Shown piece after piece: positions 53,213-63,022 of a stretch of DNA of 64,000 nt. Below the pieces are notes generated by a model, which was given only the letters and a program-made list of their open reading frames with translations, ran no database searches and was not told where the DNA came from. The translations under genes and the position numbers were made by a program. Each line of letters starts with the position of its first letter. Position 1 is the first letter of the stretch. The DNA is from Arcanobacterium_A bovis (lineage in GTDB: Bacteria > Actinomycetota > Actinomycetes > Actinomycetales > Actinomycetaceae), in the NCBI RefSeq assembly GCF_042655305.1, contig NZ_JBHSLR010000009.1. The stretch is one strand, 5' to 3'.

Positions 53213-55432
53213 ATGGCACGGATTATATATACACACACCGACGAAGCCCCTATGCTCGCAACCGCGTCATTCCTTCCCATTGTGAAGGCATTTGCTTCAC
53301 AAGCAGGTGTGGCAGTAGAAGAACGTGACATTTCGCTATCAGGACGTATCCTTGCCGCATTGTCCGACTATCTCCCACAGTCACAGCGCACTTCTGACGC
53401 CCTCGCCGAGCTTGGCGAACTCGCCAAGACTCCCGAAGCTAATATCATCAAGCTGCCTAATATCTCAGCTTCGCTCCCCCAGCTCCTCGCGGCTATCAAG
53501 GAACTCCAAGCACACGGATACGAGTTGCCTGAGTATCCATCCGATCCTCGTACCGACCAAGAACGCGACATTCGCGCCCGTTACGACGCTGTGAAAGGTT
53601 CTGCCGTCAACCCGGTTCTGCGCGAAGGAAACTCCGACCGCCGCGCCCCACAAGCTGTGAAGAACTACGCCAAAGCTCATCCACACAAGATGGGCGCATG
53701 GGATCCAGAGTCGAAGACGACGGTGGCAACGATGCGTCACGGCGACTTCCGTTCCAACGAGCAGGCCGTCGTCATCGAAAAGGACGACGCCGTGTCGATC
53801 GTTCACATCGACGAAAACGGTAACGAAACGGTATTGCGAGCAGATATTCCTGTACTCGCTGGCGAGATCTTCGATTCGACCAAGATGGAAGCCCGCGCGC
53901 TCGACGCTTTCCTCACTGAGCAGGTACGTTTCGCGAAAAAGCAGGGGGTGCTCTTCTCGGCCCACCTCAAAGCCACCATGATGAAAGTATCTGATCCGGT
54001 TATTTTCGGTCATGTGGTGCGCGCATTCTTCCCAGAGACTTTTGCCCAGTATGGCGAGGTGCTTGAGGCGGCCGGCTTGCTCGCTTCGAATGGCTTGGGT
54101 TCCATTCTCGATGGCTTGCCAGCACTTAGCAACGGTGAGGAAATCCGCGCATCCTTTGAAGAAGAAATGGTCAATGGGCCGGCGCTTGCCATGGTCAATT
54201 CAGACAAGGGCATCACCAGCTTGCACGTACCGTCCGATGTAATTATTGATGCGTCGATGCCTGCCATGATCCGCAATTCGGGGCAAATGTGGGGAGCGGA
54301 CGGCAGCCCCGCAGACACACTGGCAGTTATTCCTGATTCCACCTACGCAGGCGTTTATCGCGTGGTGGTAGAAGATTGCAAGAAGAATGGCGCTTTTGAT
54401 CCAACAACGATGGGCACTGTACCGAACGTCGGATTGATGGCACAAAAGGCTGAAGAATACGGTTCGCACGATAAAACGTTTGTGATCGATGCCGATGGCA
54501 CAGTGGAAGTGCGCTTGAGCGATGGACGCGTTGTGATGAAACAAAGCGTGAAAGTGGGCGATATTTACCGCAGCTGCCAGGCAAAAGATGCTCCTATCCG
54601 CGACTGGGTACAGTTGGCAGTACGCCGCGCACGCATCTCCGGCATGCCTGCCGTGTTCTGGCTTGATCCTGAGCGAGCTCATGACCGGGCACTGCGAGCT
54701 AAAGTCGAAGCTTATTTGGCAGATGAGGATACTCACGGGCTCGATATTCGCATTATGAGCCCTGCAGAGGCCACCCAGTTCTCGGTGGATCGTATTCGCC
54801 GCGGTGAGGACACGATTTCGGTAACCGGCAATGTGCTGCGCGATTACCTCACCGATTTGTTCCCGATCATGGAGTTGGGAACATCAGCAAAGATGTTGTC
54901 GGTGGTGCCGCTCATGGCTGGCGGCGGACTTTTTGAAACTGGCGCTGGCGGTTCGGCTCCAAAGCACGTGCAGCAGCTCATTGACGAAAATTACCTGCGT
55001 TGGGATTCTCTCGGCGAGTTCTTAGCTTTGGCTGAAAGTTTGCGCCAACTTGCTCGGTTTGCTGGCAATACGCAGGCGAGCGTACTTGCGGATGCACTCG
55101 ACCGCGCCACCGAACGCCTCCTCAATGAAAATAAATCACCCTCGCGCCGTCTTGGTGGAATTGACAATCGCGGCTCGCATGCGTGGATCGCTATCTGGTG
55201 GGCCGATGAGCTTGCAAAACAGAACGACGACGCCGAGCTCGCCGCAGCGTTCGCACCATTCGCTGGCCGTTTGGCAAACGAAGCGCACGATATTGAGCGA
55301 GAACTCATTGACGCCCAAGGTACGAGCGTGGATATCGGTGGCTATTACCATCCAGATCGCTCGAAACTTGCCGACGCGATGCGCCCATCGGCCACCCTCA
55401 ATGAGATTATTTCTGAGCTCGACAAAAACTAG
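53213..55432 (+). CDS. icd: Monomeric NADP-dependent isocitrate dehydrogenase
   Basis: A 739-residue enzyme of the monomeric IDH family, in the usual size range (about 735-745). Start IIYTHTDEAPMLATASFLP and blocks such as LREGNSDRRAP, SAHLKATMMKVSDPVIFGH and the late SRRLGGIDNRGSH are typical. It oxidises isocitrate to 2-oxoglutarate with NADP, and with gltA forms part of the TCA pathway in this window. ATG 53213 has GGGAGAG upstream. It ends at a strong nested hairpin. Confidence 0.96.
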   Translation: MARIIYTHTDEAPMLATASFLPIVKAFASQAGVAVEERDISLSGRILAALSDYLPQSQRTSDALAELGELAKTPEANIIKLPNISASLPQLLAAIKELQAHGYELPEYPSDPRTDQERDIRARYDAVKGSAVNPVLREGNSDRRAPQAVKNYAKAHPHKMGAWDPESKTTVATMRHGDFRSNEQAVVIEKDDAVSIVHIDENGNETVLRADIPVLAGEIFDSTKMEARALDAFLTEQVRFAKKQGVLFSAHLKATMMKVSDPVIFGHVVRAFFPETFAQYGEVLEAAGLLASNGLGSILDGLPALSNGEEIRASFEEEMVNGPALAMVNSDKGITSLHVPSDVIIDASMPAMIRNSGQMWGADGSPADTLAVIPDSTYAGVYRVVVEDCKKNGAFDPTTMGTVPNVGLMAQKAEEYGSHDKTFVIDADGTVEVRLSDGRVVMKQSVKVGDIYRSCQAKDAPIRDWVQLAVRRARISGMPAVFWLDPERAHDRALRAKVEAYLADEDTHGLDIRIMSPAEATQFSVDRIRRGEDTISVTGNVLRDYLTDLFPIMELGTSAKMLSVVPLMAGGGLFETGAGGSAPKHVQQLIDENYLRWDSLGEFLALAESLRQLARFAGNTQASVLADALDRATERLLNENKSPSRRLGGIDNRGSHAWIAIWWADELAKQNDDAELAAAFAPFAGRLANEAHDIERELIDAQGTSVDIGGYYHPDRSKLADAMRPSATLNEIISELDKN

Positions 55433-55460
55433 TTTTCAGTAACTCAGGTATTCGGCAGTT

Positions 55461-55518
55461 AAGATATTCGGCTTCGTATGGCTGGGCGAGTGCCCGATCA
55501 TACGAAGCCGAATATCTT
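55461..55518. terminator. Nested long hairpin between icd and a convergent reductase gene
   Basis: A perfect 20-bp stem (55461-55480 with 55499-55518) encloses a second small hairpin GGGC/GCCC (55484-55487 with 55492-55495). It lies between converging genes, so it likely ends both transcripts. Confidence 0.85.
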
Positions 55519-55544
55519 ATAACACTTAGCAGGCACCCTTTCGC

Positions 55545-56600
55545 TCAGCTTACATGCACCACAGTGCGACCAGTGCCATTACCAGCCAAAAGTTCGCGCG
55601 TAACCGACCGCACGTCGGCTAGCTCTACCTCGGAGGTGACGGCATCCAGAAGAGAAGTATCCAGAGCACGTCCAAGCAACTCCCAAGCGGCGAGGCGGCG
55701 CTCATAATCCACGAGCACTGAGTTCACACCGAGCAAATTAACGCCGCGCAAAATAAATGGCATTACGGTACATGAAAGCTGTGCTCCGCCTGCCAGACCG
55801 CAGGCTGCCACAGCACCGTTGTGTTCAATAGCTGCCAATACGCTCGCGAGGATGTCTCCACCAACGGTATCGACGGCACCAGCCCAGCGTTGCTTCACCA
55901 AAGGCTTCCCATTGGTATTCACTTCTTCGCGGGAGAGAATCTGGCTCGCACCGAGCATGGTGAGCTGCGGGGTTAGGGTCTCTTTCCGACCCGTCACCGC
56001 ATGTACCTCATAACCGTGCCCTGCGAGGAGCGCAACCGCGATCGAACCCACGCCACCGCCTGCACCGGTAACGAGGATCGGGCCTTTGTCTTTATCTATT
56101 CCTGCATCTTGTAAAGCCATCACACACAAAGCAGCAGTGTAACCGGCTGTGCCGATAGCTGCTGCTTGCTTGGCAGAAAATACTTCTGGCAAGGCAATAA
56201 GCGCATCTGTGCTCACGCATGCCAGCTCAGATAGACCACCATGTTTTTCTTCGCCGATTCCCGCACCAGTGAGCACCACAGTCACACCTGGCTTCCAGTG
56301 CGAATCCGAAGATTCAACCACTTCACCTACGAGATCAATACCAGGAATCAATGGATACTGGCGAATAATTCCGGGTTTTCCTTCGAGAGCAAGAGCGTCC
56401 TTGTAGTTAATACTCGAGTATTTAACGCGTAGGACGACGCGCGGTTCCGTTCCTCCAAGCAGGCGCGATACGGCGTCGTCGCCCTTATTAACGCAAGGCG
56501 AGCCCGCGAGAAGGAAACTTTCATCGAAACTTTCGAACGAGGCTTGGGCGTGACCTGCATCTTTACGGACGATCCACGCTTTGAAAGTTGAGTGCTGCAT
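55545..56600 (-). CDS. YhdH/YhfP-family NADPH oxidoreductase (acrylyl-CoA reductase-like)
   Basis: A 351-residue zinc-free medium-chain reductase. The N-terminal domain has INYKDALALEGKPGIIRQYPLIPGIDLVG, and the NADPH fold follows with VTGAGGGVGSIAVALLAG. YhdH proteins reduce acrylyl-CoA; other enones are possible. Zinc ligands of alcohol dehydrogenases are absent. ATG 56600 has a distant AAGGA. Divergent from guaB1. Confidence 0.88.
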   Translation of the reverse strand: MQHSTFKAWIVRKDAGHAQASFESFDESFLLAGSPCVNKGDDAVSRLLGGTEPRVVLRVKYSSINYKDALALEGKPGIIRQYPLIPGIDLVGEVVESSDSHWKPGVTVVLTGAGIGEEKHGGLSELACVSTDALIALPEVFSAKQAAAIGTAGYTAALCVMALQDAGIDKDKGPILVTGAGGGVGSIAVALLAGHGYEVHAVTGRKETLTPQLTMLGASQILSREEVNTNGKPLVKQRWAGAVDTVGGDILASVLAAIEHNGAVAACGLAGGAQLSCTVMPFILRGVNLLGVNSVLVDYERRLAAWELLGRALDTSLLDAVTSEVELADVRSVTRELLAGNGTGRTVVHVS

Positions 56601-56789
56601 ACACGGCTCTTTCTTGTGAGGTTCCTTGTAACCAGTACGGTTAACACCTGCAATTATACTCTTTCGTTATCCAAACCGTGGCGAAGCGAGAGTCTGATCA
56701 AAAACACCTACAGTCCACATACTGATACAACAGGCATCACTATGATGAACACTCTTTCAATATTCAGTGAAATTCGCTAGGCTTTTCCA

Positions 56790-58235
56790 GTGAAATTCTT
56801 AAATGACCTTAAACCAATCATGGATCTGACCTACGACGACGTTTTCATGGTTCCTTCGCGTTCTGCAGTTGGCTCCCGAAACAGCGTTGATCTACGCACC
56901 TCGGACGGATCAGGTACAACGATTCCGCTCGTCGTCGCCAATATGACGGCAATTTCTGGAAAACGAATGGCGGAGACGGTAGCGCGCCGCGGCGGCATCG
57001 CAATCATTCCCCAAGATATTCCAGTTGACGTGGTGGTGGAAAATATTCGCGAAGTGAAGTCGCGCCACCTCGTTTATGACACTCCTGTGACCATCAAGCC
57101 TCACCACACCTGCGGATATGCGCTTGGCTTGTTGCCAAAGCGCTCACATCGCGCAGCAATCGTGGTAAATCCTGAAACCAATATTCCGGTGGGAATCGTT
57201 GAAGAATCAGACATAACGGGCGTTGATCGTTTCACTCAAGTGCGTGAAGTAATGAGTACCGAGCTGTTCACAATCAAAGAGGGGACCGACGCGCAAGAAG
57301 CGTTTGCCACGCTCAAAGCAGCGCATCATGATCTCGCTCCGGTAGTGAACGAATCGGGGGCGCTCGTCGGTATTCTCACTCGCTCTGGCGCCGTCCGCTC
57401 CACGATCTACCAGCCGGCAGTCGATGCCAACAACCAGCTGCGCATCGGTGCGGCAATCGGAATGAATGGCGATCCGGCAAGTAAAGCGGCGCAGCTGGTT
57501 GAAGCCGGAGTTGATATTATCGTGGTGGATACCGCTCATGGGCATCAAGAAAAGATGATCGACGCAGTCAAGGCAGTTCGTTCCGTAGTGCCGGACGGTT
57601 TCCCAGTGGTTGCCGGAAATGTGGTTGCCGCAGCCGGAGTGCGCGACTTGGTGGAGGCTGGCGCCTCTATCGTCAAAGTAGGTGTGGGACCAGGCGCAAT
57701 GTGCACCACCCGAATGCAAACAGGCGTGGGGCGTCCGCAGTTTTCGGCCGTGCTTGAGTGCGCCACCGAAGCAGCAAAATATGGTGCTCATGTGTGGGCC
57801 GACGGCGGTGTGCGCCATCCACGCGACGTCGCCTTAGCTCTTGCCGCGGGTGCATCCAATGTGATGATCGGTTCATGGTTTGCTGGCACGTACGAATCAC
57901 CTGGAGATTTGCATTATGACGCGAACGGACGTCCGTACAAGGAATCGTTCGGTATGGCATCAAAGCGAGCAGTGCGGCGTCGAACCGCGGGTGAGTCTGA
58001 TTTCGATAGGGCACGAAAAGCATTATTTGAAGAGGGAATTTCTGTAGCGCGTATGTTTATCGATCCTGAACGACCAGGCGTGGAGGACTTGATCGACCAG
58101 ATCATCTCCGGTGTACGTTCCTCGTTCACCTATGCAGGAGCCCGCACAATTGAGGAGTTCTACGAACGGGCGATTGTGGGGATTCAGTCGGCATCTGGCT
58201 ATCGTGAGGGTGCTCCGGTGCCGCAGTCGTGGTGA
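56790..58235 (+). CDS. guaB1: GuaB1 family IMP dehydrogenase-related protein with CBS domains
   Basis: A 481-residue barrel enzyme with a CBS pair (about 95-205) and the catalytic loop VGPGAMCTTRM carrying Cys305. The sequence is of the GuaB1 class, distinct from biosynthetic IMP dehydrogenase; the mycobacterial homologue acts as a GMP reductase, so the name rests on that relation. CBS domains suggest nucleotide control. Start is GTG 56790 with AGG upstream. It converges with a lipase gene across a strong hairpin. Confidence 0.9.
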   Translation: MKFLNDLKPIMDLTYDDVFMVPSRSAVGSRNSVDLRTSDGSGTTIPLVVANMTAISGKRMAETVARRGGIAIIPQDIPVDVVVENIREVKSRHLVYDTPVTIKPHHTCGYALGLLPKRSHRAAIVVNPETNIPVGIVEESDITGVDRFTQVREVMSTELFTIKEGTDAQEAFATLKAAHHDLAPVVNESGALVGILTRSGAVRSTIYQPAVDANNQLRIGAAIGMNGDPASKAAQLVEAGVDIIVVDTAHGHQEKMIDAVKAVRSVVPDGFPVVAGNVVAAAGVRDLVEAGASIVKVGVGPGAMCTTRMQTGVGRPQFSAVLECATEAAKYGAHVWADGGVRHPRDVALALAAGASNVMIGSWFAGTYESPGDLHYDANGRPYKESFGMASKRAVRRRTAGESDFDRARKALFEEGISVARMFIDPERPGVEDLIDQIISGVRSSFTYAGARTIEEFYERAIVGIQSASGYREGAPVPQSW

Positions 58236-58319
58236 GATTGATGGTGACCGTGGTTGATGCGGTGGTGGGTCGTTTGCTTTGCTGAGCTCGCCGTCATAGA
58301 TACATCAACTCAGCGTAGC

Positions 58320-58358
58320 AGTGTGGGGAGCGCGAACGATTATCGCACTCCCCACACT
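58320..58358. terminator. Hairpin after the first lipase gene, paralogous with 60113-60149
   Basis: An 11-bp stem (58320-58330 with 58348-58358), one C/A mismatch, then a 4-bp stem and the 7-base loop ACGATTA. It lies between guaB1 and the leftward lipase. The inner sequence GAACGATTATCGCAC is identical to the second lipase's terminator. Confidence 0.8.
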
Positions 58359-58449
58359 ATGTTTATCCAGCGGCCGGCGAAAGTCAACAAGCGATCACTC
58401 AGACAGAGTTCGCAGTTGCACCTGCTAGGCGGACAATATCACCGCTAGA

Positions 58450-59703
58450 TTAGTGTCCAAACACCTTTTCAAACTGTTGAACAGCAATCCTCGCGTGAGT
58501 GATTGATCCGAATGCATGCGCACCGGAGGTATGCGGGACGAATGTGATATTTCCTCCACTAGCCGACCACTCTTTCGCCAGTTTTTCACCAACGTGGAAT
58601 GGAATGACATCGTCGCCCTTGCTGTGAGTTAGGGTTACCGGCATAGACGGCGCGCGGTATCCGATATGTTGATCAGAAAGCATGCTCTTATATGGCTCTT
58701 TGTTGATGAACTGTTGCACTGTAGTTCCATCAATCGTGAGCTTTTCGAGTTTCTTCCCAATGAATGGAATCAAATCTTGCGTACACGCGTTGGCAGCACG
58801 TAGCATGACGTCTTTACCCTCTTTGTTAAGATCCGCAGTGAAATCAATTCCATAGCTGTGGCTGATTCCCATAAACGCGAACGCCTCAAATAGGAAGTAC
58901 AAGGTTCCGTCAAGAGTCGGTGGAAGCAAAGTTAAATCAGCGGGAGCGGCGCCGATTGCGGCCACCTTGAATTTCAGCTCTGGAGCGTACTCGTCAGCCT
59001 GTTCAACTGCGCTCGCTGATGCTCCACCTCCTTGGGAATAACCGTCGATTCCCAGTGGATTATCGACACTTAGATCCCATCCGACAAGCTGACGAGCAGC
59101 ACGAACACTGTCAAGAACTGCGTGTCCTTGCGACACGCGATCCATGTAGGTATGCATACCTGGTGTACCGAGGCCTTCATAGTCGGTTATGACTACGGCG
59201 TAGCCTTTCTTGAGTAAAGGTTCAAAGAACACTTGTTCGTAATCACCGATTCCGTCGGCGAGTTGCCGAGACGGTGCGCATTTATCGGCTACACCTTGTG
59301 TACCAGGCGCGAAAGCGATGAGTGGTCGTTTTCCATTACCTTTCCATGGCTCTTTTGATTCGATGACGATTCCGCTCACGGGTATCAGTTTTCCCGTGCG
59401 GTTTTTCGAAACATAGAGTATACGCGTTGCCTTGTATGGACCATTGTCTTTAAGTCCCAAAGGGTTTTGCGGATTGTTTACGTGTTCAGATCGGATCAAA
59501 GTGCCCGGATTTTTATCAGACAATGACGGAACGTCATAATAGAAAGGTCGATATTCATCGCCCTGAGGATTCAGTGTACCGTTGACTTGCATGTGAACAG
59601 AGGATTGTGGCTGGTTTACGTCCGCTGTTGCCGACGGCGCAAGACCGACGGACAACAAGGATGACAGAGCCAGGCACGAAAGTATCGTCGTATTTTTACG
59701 CAC
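58450..59703 (-). CDS. Secreted lipase, LIP family (first of two)
   Basis: A 417-residue exported protein from GTG 59703; GGAG lies six bases upstream and the signal peptide (VRKNTTILSCLALSSLL, cleavage near ATA-DV) begins there, unlike the longer frame to 59760. The domain is an alpha/beta hydrolase of the secretory lipase family, with nucleophile Ser223 in GYSQGGG, an Asp in HSKGDDVIPF and a final His in SGAHAFGS. It is likely active on lipids or esters outside the cell. The neighbour is a close paralog. Confidence 0.88.
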   Translation of the reverse strand: MRKNTTILSCLALSSLLSVGLAPSATADVNQPQSSVHMQVNGTLNPQGDEYRPFYYDVPSLSDKNPGTLIRSEHVNNPQNPLGLKDNGPYKATRILYVSKNRTGKLIPVSGIVIESKEPWKGNGKRPLIAFAPGTQGVADKCAPSRQLADGIGDYEQVFFEPLLKKGYAVVITDYEGLGTPGMHTYMDRVSQGHAVLDSVRAARQLVGWDLSVDNPLGIDGYSQGGGASASAVEQADEYAPELKFKVAAIGAAPADLTLLPPTLDGTLYFLFEAFAFMGISHSYGIDFTADLNKEGKDVMLRAANACTQDLIPFIGKKLEKLTIDGTTVQQFINKEPYKSMLSDQHIGYRAPSMPVTLTHSKGDDVIPFHVGEKLAKEWSASGGNITFVPHTSGAHAFGSITHARIAVQQFEKVFGH

Positions 59704-59709
59704 GATGAA

Positions 59710-59725
59710 CTCCAATCGGTGAGAG
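59710..59725. repeat. Leader copy before the first lipase, shared with 61547-61561
   Basis: CTCCAATCGGTGAGA at 59710-59724 on the plus strand is the complement of the lipase ribosome site and leader. The same 15 bases occur at 61547-61561 before the second lipase, showing that duplication included the leader. Confidence 0.8.
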
Positions 59726-60112
59726 TTGATAGTTGGATATGGCACGAGAAACCGCACCATAACCGGAAGATGTGTTGCTTGTGATCAACACGTTTCACAG
59801 ATTATCGACACAATATATCCCAAAACAAGCGTTTTGCCTGATTTTTCCAATTTGTTCACTTTGTAGCAACCGCAATTTTTCCGGGCTGTCGATTTGATAA
59901 CCCAACCACACCACAATAGTTACTGACCTGTAATACGGCTACCGGCTGAAACATCAGCAAATGCTGCACGAACCGTATAGGCATCCGATCTAAACTGCAC
60001 AGCGTTAGTGCCGCAGCATACGGCAATACCTACCAGACCACGCGTCACAACAAAACCTAGAGCCAAATCAGCAAAAGCTAAAAATACAGCCTTATAAAGG
60101 GCTAATAAGGAG

Positions 60113-60149
60113 GGGTGGGAAGTGTGAACGATTATCGCACTTCCCACCC
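60113..60149. terminator. Hairpin after the second lipase gene, paralogous with 58320-58358
   Basis: A 15-bp stem with one G-U (60113-60127 with 60135-60149) and the loop ACGATTA (60128-60134). The centre matches the first lipase's hairpin exactly, while the outer arms differ but keep pairing. Confidence 0.82.
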
Positions 60150-60220
60150 TTAGTTCACGTCAACAGGCAAATCTAGATTCAGATCAATGCCCAATTCTCA
60201 GTCGTACAAAATTCGAGAGT

Positions 60221-61540
60221 TTAACGCCCGAACACATTGGCAAGCTGTTGCATAGCGATCTTGAGATGAGCAACTGTGCCAGTTACATGCATTCCGGCAC
60301 TCATTGGAACGAACGTTACATCCGCACCACGAGCACGCCATTGAGATACGAGCTTTTCGCCTACATAGTAAGGGATGATATCGTCCCCTCGACTGTGTGT
60401 AACCACTACCGGCATTGAGGGGGCATCATAACCGATGTGCTGTTCCTTGAGCATCGACTTGTAAGGCTCTGCGGCAACCAAATCCTGCACCGTGGAACCG
60501 TCAGTCGTGAGCTGATCCAGTTTGACTCCCACGAATGGCACGAAATCCGTGATACAGGAATTTGCTGCCAGAGTCATCATTTTCTTGCCTTTTTCGTTGA
60601 GTTTGCTCATGAAATCTACTCCATAGCTCTTGCCGAGGCCCAAAATCGCGTAGGCTTCAGCCAAGAAATACACTGTGCCATCGTATTGTTGGGGTATGAG
60701 GGAAATATCAGCGGGGACAGCTCCAGCAATTGCGATCTTGAAATGGAGTTCGGGAGCGTAGTCGTCGGCAAGTTCAGCAGCACTCGCCACAGCACCACCA
60801 CCTTGGGAATACCCATTCATGGCAAGTGGCGTTTGTGCCGATAAATCCCAACCATCAAGGTTCAAGGCTGCACGAACACTATCGAGTACCGTATGCCCTT
60901 GAGATATCCGATCCATGTAGGTATGCATTCCTGGAGTGCCAAGTCCTTCATAGTCCGTCACCACTACTGCGTAGCCGCGCTTCAACATCGACGTGAAAAA
61001 CCATTGTTCATAATCTCCCACGCCATCAGCTATTTTTCGCGATGGAGCACATTTGTCTCCGACGCCCTGCGTACCGGGAGCGAAAGCCACCAAAGGACGT
61101 GACCCTTTGCCTTTCCATGGTGCTTTTGGCTCTATCACCACACCGCTAACCGGAATTTTCTTGCCAGTGCGGTTGATTGAGGTATAGAGGATTCGCACGC
61201 CTTTATATGGGCCATTTTCGCTGATACCGAGTGTATTCCAAGGATTATTTACCTCTTGGGTGCGAATGATCGCACCCGGTCTCATCCCAGATATATCAGG
61301 AATGTCGTGATAAAAAGAAAGGTACTGATCACCTTCTGGATCAGTACCTTTGACGCCCTGCCAAGCACGGCGATGATCGCGTATTTGCCTAGAGTTCGTT
61401 TGATACAAAGAGGTTGACGGTGTAGATGCCATCACGTTTGATTTCTCGGAGAGTTTCGATGCCGACGCCGCCGACACACTTCCCACTGCTAGTACAGTTG
61501 AAAGAGCAACGCTCGTTAGCATTTTGAGTTTCTTGGACAC
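60221..61540 (-). CDS. Secreted lipase, LIP family (second of two)
   Basis: A 439-residue paralog of the lipase at 58450. GTG 61540 follows GGAG; signal peptide VSKKLKMLTSVALSTVLAV is clear. Nucleophile Ser245 in GYSQGGG, Asp in HSRGDDIIPYY and His in MSAGMHVTG match the first copy. The mature N-terminus is about 22 residues longer. Shared blocks such as FAPGTQGV and GLGTPGMHTYMDR show the close relation. It probably arose by tandem duplication and then diverged in sequence. Confidence 0.88.
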   Translation of the reverse strand: MSKKLKMLTSVALSTVLAVGSVSAASASKLSEKSNVMASTPSTSLYQTNSRQIRDHRRAWQGVKGTDPEGDQYLSFYHDIPDISGMRPGAIIRTQEVNNPWNTLGISENGPYKGVRILYTSINRTGKKIPVSGVVIEPKAPWKGKGSRPLVAFAPGTQGVGDKCAPSRKIADGVGDYEQWFFTSMLKRGYAVVVTDYEGLGTPGMHTYMDRISQGHTVLDSVRAALNLDGWDLSAQTPLAMNGYSQGGGAVASAAELADDYAPELHFKIAIAGAVPADISLIPQQYDGTVYFLAEAYAILGLGKSYGVDFMSKLNEKGKKMMTLAANSCITDFVPFVGVKLDQLTTDGSTVQDLVAAEPYKSMLKEQHIGYDAPSMPVVVTHSRGDDIIPYYVGEKLVSQWRARGADVTFVPMSAGMHVTGTVAHLKIAMQQLANVFGR

Positions 61541-61855
61541 AATTTTCTCCAATCGGTGAGAATTGAATTCTGGAAAATAGGCAACAATAGCCTATTACCA
61601 GCGAAAATACTGTTGCAGTTATAACTTGCTCCAGCACTTTTCAGCTTAGCCACACAGCAAGCTATTGCCAAGCGATTTGCGTGTTATTTCGGTTATGTAC
61701 GATATTCACACAGATGTTCAGCACCATATTTCATCGGTTGCCATGAGTGCATAATTACACTAGTGGTGCGGGGAATAATCTGCGCCGCACCACTGTCGAG
61801 AGCTGCTTGACGAAACTGCTTTACAAGGAAGTCGCTCGGTCAATAGCATGGTTAC
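61541..61855. other. 315-base divergent intergenic region
   Basis: It lies between the leftward lipase and a rightward membrane protein gene. The left end is the lipase leader (copy at 61547-61561). No gene was supported; promoters for both neighbours are expected here but no clear pair of boxes was recognised. Confidence 0.5.
61547..61561. repeat. Leader copy before the second lipase, shared with 59710-59725
   Basis: Same 15-base CTCCAATCGGTGAGA as before the first lipase; it includes the complement of the ribosome site GGAG. Confidence 0.8.
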
Positions 61856-62332
61856 ATGAGTGGTCACGACGTTTTTTCATCGCAACGCAAAGACAACGCA
61901 CCGGCGCGACGCACCTATACACGGGACAACCCAAAAATACTAGTGAGTGCCGGTGAAGGCTGGTTATACATAGTTTGGGCAGGAATAACAGCACTTCATT
62001 TCACGATGCTGTTGAACCGCACCGCAATACCCTATGGCGGGATTGTGCTGTGGGTATCAACTATGGTGTTCTTACTTGCTTGCGCTATTTTGTCGGCCAA
62101 GACTTCTCAGCGCCGAACCCCACGACCACGCGGATTTCACAAACGCCTCTATTATGCATTTGCATTGCCGTGCGGGTTTGCAGTTCTCGGAGTAATTCTT
62201 GAAGCAATGCACGCAACGCCTGAGCTTCCGTTGCCAATCGCTATGCTACTGGCAGCGCTAATCGTGATGCCAATGTTTTTCCTCGGAGTTTCCATCATCA
62301 GAGCAGCAGCCGAGCAAGGCAAGGACTTGTAA
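61856..62332 (+). CDS. Small four-helix membrane protein of unknown function
   Basis: A 158-residue protein with a polar N-terminus of about 35 residues and four hydrophobic segments (about 36-56, 62-80, 98-117, 125-150), ending in a short charged tail. No family was recognised. ATG 61856 lacks a strong ribosome site, so the start is uncertain. It is convergent with the mug gene. Confidence 0.55.
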   Translation: MSGHDVFSSQRKDNAPARRTYTRDNPKILVSAGEGWLYIVWAGITALHFTMLLNRTAIPYGGIVLWVSTMVFLLACAILSAKTSQRRTPRPRGFHKRLYYAFALPCGFAVLGVILEAMHATPELPLPIAMLLAALIVMPMFFLGVSIIRAAAEQGKDL

Positions 62333-62416
62333 CAAACACAAGGCCGCAAGGAATACGAGCTATACCTAGCAGCGCTCGATACTTTGGGGCGAAGCTTCGC
62401 CCATTAGGCGCTACGT

Positions 62417-63022
62417 CTAGCTGCGACGTCGTCTCGCAGCTACTTGTTGCCACCAATCCACCAACACCGGCATAGTGGCGTGGGCGTTGAGCCCACTCGG
62501 CTGCGGAAGCACCCACAATTCGCCATCTCCAAGCGAAACTGGACGATCGCCGTCATCGTATTGCCTCCCCAATTGCGCTTTTGGCTTCCCGAACGCCTCA
62601 CGATACGCCGTGATACCGAGAATCGCAACGACGTCAGGCTGAAGCTCCTGCGCAAGGTGCGCCAAACGTCGTCCACCCGCTTCAAGCTCGTCTCGGCGAA
62701 GCTCAGCAGCTTTCGCCGTCGCCCGATTTACCAAGTTAGTGAGCGCGATCCCCCGCTCCTGCATCGCCAGTTCGTCCTCAGGCTTCAGACCAGCAGTAGC
62801 ATCCACGAGATTCGGCAAAAGACCTGCATTGTAGAGGCTCGGCCAGAAGCGGTTCGATGGCGCGGCAAAAGGCGCGTTGACCGCCGCAGTCCACAGACCA
62901 GGGTTGATGCCGACGATGAGCAGCCACGGATGCGGGCAGAGGATGTCGTCGACTGTGCCGTTGACATATTGCGGCAGTTCCGAGCGGAGCGGACGGCGGT
63001 TGCCGAGCGGAGAAATACGCAT
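62417..63022 (-). CDS. mug: Mismatch-specific uracil-DNA glycosylase, Mug family
   Basis: A 201-residue enzyme with the Mug active-site segment GINPGLWTAAVNAPFAAPSNRFWP and the late LPQPSGLNAH. Mug enzymes remove uracil or thymine opposite guanine. ATG 63022 has AGGTGA upstream. The basic C-terminus ends in ARRRRS. It stands alone. Confidence 0.88.
   Translation of the reverse strand: MRISPLGNRRPLRSELPQYVNGTVDDILCPHPWLLIVGINPGLWTAAVNAPFAAPSNRFWPSLYNAGLLPNLVDATAGLKPEDELAMQERGIALTNLVNRATAKAAELRRDELEAGGRRLAHLAQELQPDVVAILGITAYREAFGKPKAQLGRQYDDGDRPVSLGDGELWVLPQPSGLNAHATMPVLVDWWQQVAARRRRS

Larger units (their letters stand above)
59704..60220. other. 517-base region between the two lipase genes
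   Basis: It holds the first lipase's leader and promoter at its left and the second lipase's terminator at 60113-60149. A 75-codon minus frame (59920-60147) overlaps the terminator and has no clear ribosome site. No gene is called. Confidence 0.6.

Noticed and set aside
59920..60147. 75-codon minus-strand frame between the lipases
   Set aside because: It overlaps a strong terminator hairpin, has no clear ribosome site and no family pattern.
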